From the NCBI GenBank assembly GCA_017889125.1, contig JAGHER010000185.1, positions 1 to 32,516 on the forward strand: a stretch of DNA of 32,516 nt, written 5' to 3'. Position 1 is the stretch's first letter. Each line of letters opens with the position of its first letter. The notes beneath the pieces are model-generated. The model searched no databases and was not told the DNA's origin. It saw nothing but the letters and a program-made list of their open reading frames with translations. Below, one piece after another: positions 29,647 to 32,516 of the stretch. The position numbers and the translations under genes are program-made. This DNA comes from Lachnospiraceae bacterium (GTDB taxonomy: Bacteria; Bacillota; Clostridia; Lachnospirales; Lachnospiraceae).

Positions 29647-30348
29647 CTATTCTCCGATTTCCTCCAGAGTAAGGAAAGGACGGGAAGCGCCCTCCGGCGC
29701 CTTTGCGTAAACCTCTTCTCGCTGTACCTGGAAGGCAAACTGGGGCCTTTCCTGGCCCAGATGCTGATAATAGGCATCCAGCACCAGCTCCGGCTTGATA
29801 TTTTCGCTGCTGCCGGTGGAGATGGTTAAAAACAGGCGCTCTCCCTCGGCGCGGATCTCATACACCAACGGCTTAAGATCCAGCTCCTTCTGGCCCTTTT
29901 TCGTTTTTTTCGTAATCAAGATATGGTCCTGGCGGTAAAATTCCTCCACGCCCTTCATCCAGCCGGCAGTATCCTCCGGCTCATAGCCCTGGCGGAAAAC
30001 CACCGTGTAATCAGCGGCAGCCACAATGGACATGGCATTTGCTGCGGAATCAGGAAGCCTGCGGACGCTTTTGATTTCCACGCCCTCCACCATCACCTGG
30101 TTCAGCCGGTCCTTCATGGTGGAAAGATCCTCAGTATCCTCCGTCTCAATGTCCAGATATTCCCCGTTGCTGGTGATGCCCACCCCCAGAGGCGCGGCAA
30201 AGGACATGATCTGATGGGGGCTGAAGCCGCCGCTGTAGCAGATGGCCACGTCGGCACGGCGCATGGCCTTCTGGAAATACCGCATGATATCCAGGTGGCC
30301 GATGAATTTCATGGGGCCGTGCTTGGAAAATTTAATTCTTACCTTCAT
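29647..30348 (-). CDS. DUF2344 / radical-SAM-linked protein (TIGR03936 type)
   Basis: A 233-residue protein of unknown biochemical role, found almost always next to (or fused to) the TIGR03960-type radical SAM protein. The start MKVRIKFSKHGPMKFIGHLD and FSPHQIMSFAAPLGVGITSNGEYLDIE are the family signature. ATG at complement of 30348 has GGAGG 8 nt upstream; a GTG three codons earlier would abut that site. It overlaps the end of the radical SAM gene by 17 nt, so the two are translated together and probably act together. Confidence 0.9.
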   Translation of the reverse strand: MKVRIKFSKHGPMKFIGHLDIMRYFQKAMRRADVAICYSGGFSPHQIMSFAAPLGVGITSNGEYLDIETEDTEDLSTMKDRLNQVMVEGVEIKSVRRLPDSAANAMSIVAAADYTVVFRQGYEPEDTAGWMKGVEEFYRQDHILITKKTKKGQKELDLKPLVYEIRAEGERLFLTISTGSSENIKPELVLDAYYQHLGQERPQFAFQVQREEVYAKAPEGASRPFLTLEEIGE

Positions 30349-32200
30349 AGCAGACACCTCCTCCGAAATTCATGGCGCCGCAGCCGGAACACCGCTGGCG
30401 GCAGTTGGGTGTAACTTCCTCTCCCATGGCCCGAAGCCATTCCCGCTTTAAAAATTCTTTGGACACACCGGCGTTGATAAAGTCCCAGGGGAAGATCTCG
30501 TCCAGTCCCCTCTCCCTGGTGGTATAGAAATCAATGGACACGCCGCAATCCTCAAAGGCCTTCATCCAGATTTCATTGTCAAAATATTCAGACCAGGAGT
30601 CAAAAAGCGCTCCGTTTTTGTAGGCGGCCTCGATGACTGCGCCCACCTTCCGGTCGCCCCGGGCAAGGACGCCTTCCAACACCGTAAGCTCGGCCTCATG
30701 CCAGTTGTATTTCAGGCTCTTGTAATTTAACATTTCCCGGAATTTCCGGCGGACAATATTGGCCCGGTCGATAAACTCGTCCTTTGTGCACATCCTTGCC
30801 CACTGGAAGGGGGTGAAAGGCTTCGGCACAAAGAAGGAAGAGCTGGCCACTACCTGTACCTTCCCATGGCGCTGTTCCTTGGGAATCTCATCATAGTAGG
30901 TTTCCGCCACCTTTTCTGATAAAAGGGCAATGCCCTCCATATCCTCCACAGTCTCTGTGGGAAGGCCCAGCATGAAGTACAGCTTCACCCGGTTCCAGCC
31001 GCCGTGGAAGGCCTGGGCGGCGCCATTTAAGATATCTTCCTCCGTAAGGCCCTTGTTGATCACATCCCGAAGCCGCTGGGAACCGGCCTCCGGGGCAAAG
31101 GTCAGGCTGCTCTTCTTCACGTCCTGCACCTGGCTCATTACATCCAGGGAGAAGGCGTCGATGCGCAGGGAGGGAAGGGAAATATTGACGCCCTTTCCCT
31201 TAAATTCATCGATCAGAAATTGGATCAGCCCCTCTAACTGGGTGTAGTCGCTGGAGCTTAAGGAGCTTAAGGAAATCTCCTCGTGGCCGGTGGATTTTAA
31301 CATCTTCACGGCGTGCTCCTTTAAATATTCCAGGCCCCGTTCACGCAGAGGCCGGTACACGTTGCCCGCCTGACAGAACCGGCAGCCGCGGATACAGCCC
31401 CGCATGATTTCTAACACAATCCTGTCCTGGGTCACCTTAATATAGGGAACCAGGGGCTTTTCTAAATAAGGAACGGAATCCATGTCTACCACCAGCTCCT
31501 TGGTGATGGTCTCGCTGGCGTGTGGATTTGTGGGATAAAAGCGCTTGATGGTGCCGTCCTCATGGTATTCGGCTTCGTAAAAGGAAGGCACGTAGATGCC
31601 GGGAATCTCCGCCGCCATCTCAAGAAATTCCTTCCGTGATCCGCCGGCCCGCTTATTCTCCAGATAAGCGTCAAAAAGCTGGTAATAAACGGTCTCGCCC
31701 TCACCAATGTAAAACAGGTCAAAAAAATCGGCCAGCGGCTCCGGATTGTAGGCGCAGGGGCCGCCGCCGATCACAAGGGGGCAGTCCTCTCCCCGGTCTG
31801 CGGCATGGAGCGGAATCCCGGATAAGTCCAGGATCTGCAGCACGTTGGTGTAGCTCATCTCATACTGCAGGGTAATTCCTAAAAAGTCAAAATCCAGGAT
31901 AGGATCCTGAGATTCCAGGGCAAAAAGAGGAATGTTCTGCTCACGCATGAGCTTGTCTAAATCTGTCCAGGGGGAATACACCCTCTCACAGTACACATCC
32001 TCCCGGCGGTTAAAGAGATCATAAAGGATCTGGATTCCCAAGTGGGACATGCCAATATCGTATACATCCGGGAAACACATGGCAAAGCGGATGTCCACCT
32101 TGGACGGATCTTTTACCACCATGTTTACCTCGCCGCCGATATAGCGGGCTGGCTGCTGGATACTCAGCAGAATTTCATCACTTAATGCTAGTTTTTTCAT
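30332..32200 (-). CDS. B12-binding-like radical SAM protein (TIGR03960 type)
   Basis: A 622-residue radical SAM enzyme. N-terminal B12-binding-like region (about 15-240; RFAMCFPDVYDIGMSHLGIQ and VIGGGPCA), radical SAM core with the cluster motif C269-x3-C273-x2-C276 (RGCIRGCRFCQAG), then a C-terminal region ending in further cysteines C600, C604, C607 and C617, perhaps a second metal site. No B12-ligating DxHxxG was found, so cobalamin use is unproven. The start is ATG at complement of 32200 (KKLALSDEILLSIQQPARYIGGE, as in the family). A longer frame runs 72 codons upstream but only through two copies of the repeat and is rejected. The substrate is unknown. Confidence 0.9.
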   Translation of the reverse strand: MKKLALSDEILLSIQQPARYIGGEVNMVVKDPSKVDIRFAMCFPDVYDIGMSHLGIQILYDLFNRREDVYCERVYSPWTDLDKLMREQNIPLFALESQDPILDFDFLGITLQYEMSYTNVLQILDLSGIPLHAADRGEDCPLVIGGGPCAYNPEPLADFFDLFYIGEGETVYYQLFDAYLENKRAGGSRKEFLEMAAEIPGIYVPSFYEAEYHEDGTIKRFYPTNPHASETITKELVVDMDSVPYLEKPLVPYIKVTQDRIVLEIMRGCIRGCRFCQAGNVYRPLRERGLEYLKEHAVKMLKSTGHEEISLSSLSSSDYTQLEGLIQFLIDEFKGKGVNISLPSLRIDAFSLDVMSQVQDVKKSSLTFAPEAGSQRLRDVINKGLTEEDILNGAAQAFHGGWNRVKLYFMLGLPTETVEDMEGIALLSEKVAETYYDEIPKEQRHGKVQVVASSSFFVPKPFTPFQWARMCTKDEFIDRANIVRRKFREMLNYKSLKYNWHEAELTVLEGVLARGDRKVGAVIEAAYKNGALFDSWSEYFDNEIWMKAFEDCGVSIDFYTTRERGLDEIFPWDFINAGVSKEFLKREWLRAMGEEVTPNCRQRCSGCGAMNFGGGVCYEGKN

Positions 32201-32222
32201 GTTTTCAAACACCTTTTTTCTC

Positions 32223-32330
32223 TGAAAGTCCTGCCGCCGGATAGGCGGCATGTGTTCAGGGATGCCAAATGCGCCCGCCAAGACTTTCGTGGATTGATAA
32301 AGCACCCGTCTGCCGGGCGCATGTAGGTTT
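32223..32330 (+). repeat. Dispersed structured repeat, copy B
   Basis: Same unit as 2085-2183, followed directly by copy C with a period of 112 nt. Loop of hairpin 1 differs (GGATA), stem is unchanged. GAAAGTC pairs with GACTTTC here, where copy A uses TGAAAGT/ACTTTCA, so the pairing is kept despite sequence change. ATGCGCCCG/CGGGCGCAT is invariant. It lies in the 5' leader of the radical SAM operon, in antisense to it. Confidence 0.85.
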
Positions 32331-32334
32331 ACTC

Positions 32335-32441
32335 TGAAAATCCTGCCGCCGAATAGGCGGCATGTATTCAGGGATGCCCCATGCGCCCGCCAGCCCTTCA
32401 TGGATTGGTCAAGCACCCGTCTGCCGGGCGCATGTAGGTTT
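32335..32441 (+). repeat. Dispersed structured repeat, copy C
   Basis: Third copy, in tandem with B and sharing the 3' tail ATGTAGGTTT. Hairpin 1 loop is GAATA; the 9-bp long-range pairing is intact and extends to 10 bp. The TGAAA/CTTTCA pairing is weakened (TGAA/TTCA). Oriented like copies A and B on the plus strand. Confidence 0.85.
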
Positions 32442-32470
32442 GCTGTGTAATTTGTGCAATTTCAGATTTG

Positions 32471-32499
32471 AATATAAATCCTTTCGGGAGAAAAGTCAA
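32471..32499 (-). promoter_or_regulatory. Promoter of the radical SAM-DUF2344-rng-trkA-trkH run
   Basis: On the minus strand TTGACT (complement of 32494-32499), 17-nt spacer, TATATT (complement of 32471-32476). Transcription would start near 32464, giving a leader of about 260 nt that includes both repeat copies in reverse orientation. Confidence 0.8.
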
Positions 32500-32516
32500 C
32501 AGAAAAGGCACCAACC

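Noticed and set aside
32201-32416. In-frame 72-codon N-terminal extension of the radical SAM gene
   Set aside because: It lies entirely in repeat copies B and C, lacks family similarity, and ATG 32200 matches the conserved N terminus. The same peptide-like string opposite copy A (RAHGASLNTCRLFGG) reflects the DNA repeat, not a protein.

Overview
The window looks like chromosomal core sequence from a Gram-positive anaerobe of the Lachnospiraceae/Clostridia type, possibly an Enterocloster/Hungatella-like lineage. Support for this: strong GGAGG ribosome binding sites, mid-range GC, SepF/Prp/Obg/RsfS-type Firmicutes genes, an N-terminally extended L27 cut by Prp, a glmS ribozyme, LexA boxes of the Gram-positive CGAAC-N4-GTTCG type, and the Clostridia-typical radical SAM / DUF2344 / RNase G operon. 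The genus is inference. No tRNA, rRNA, CRISPR array or complete insertion sequence was seen.

Layout. 1-7661 (+): tail of a RodA/FtsW-type gene, a methylglyoxal synthase homologue, a lipoprotein D,D-carboxypeptidase, a small P-loop protein, an HlyD-like membrane protein, YggS, SepF, AroB, LspA and an RluA-family pseudouridine synthase. This is a cell-envelope/division neighbourhood broken by two clear terminators. 7757-13016 (+): a cytidylate-kinase-like protein, then the ribosome/GTPase/NAD block rplU-prp-rpmA, obgE, yhbY, nadD, yqeK, rsfS. The L21 leader is fed by a promoter whose -35 lies inside the preceding terminator. 13261-14499: lexA (-) and a small LysM membrane protein (+) diverge from a region with four LexA boxes; this is an SOS/division-arrest module. 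14618-17240: a short-chain dehydrogenase (+) converges on a tyrosine recombinase and a TtcA-like thiolase (-). 17368-23273 (-): a KtrAB-type potassium system, a LytR-CpsA-Psr protein and a large NlpC/P60 hydrolase with a repeat-rich insert. 23380-25590 (+): promoter, glmS ribozyme, an A-rich linker and glmS. 25598-32200 (-): a five-gene run, radical SAM/B12 protein, DUF2344 protein, RNase E/G, TrkA and TrkH. Its leader carries two tandem copies of an unidentified repeat.

Themes. Many genes serve envelope growth and division (RodA, D,D-carboxypeptidase, SepF, LspA, LCP, NlpC/P60, GlmS, LysM inhibitor). A second set serves ribosome assembly and RNA processing. Two complete potassium-uptake systems of different architecture lie within about 11 kb. 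The most unusual signals are: a roughly 100-nt dispersed repeat with a conserved pseudoknot-like fold (2085-2183, 32223-32330, 32335-32441); a methylglyoxal synthase homologue lacking the catalytic aspartate; an apparent LexA box inside the glmS promoter; and a shared terminator/promoter ahead of rplU. Start codons were chosen from Shine-Dalgarno spacing and family alignments recalled from memory; no database search was run.
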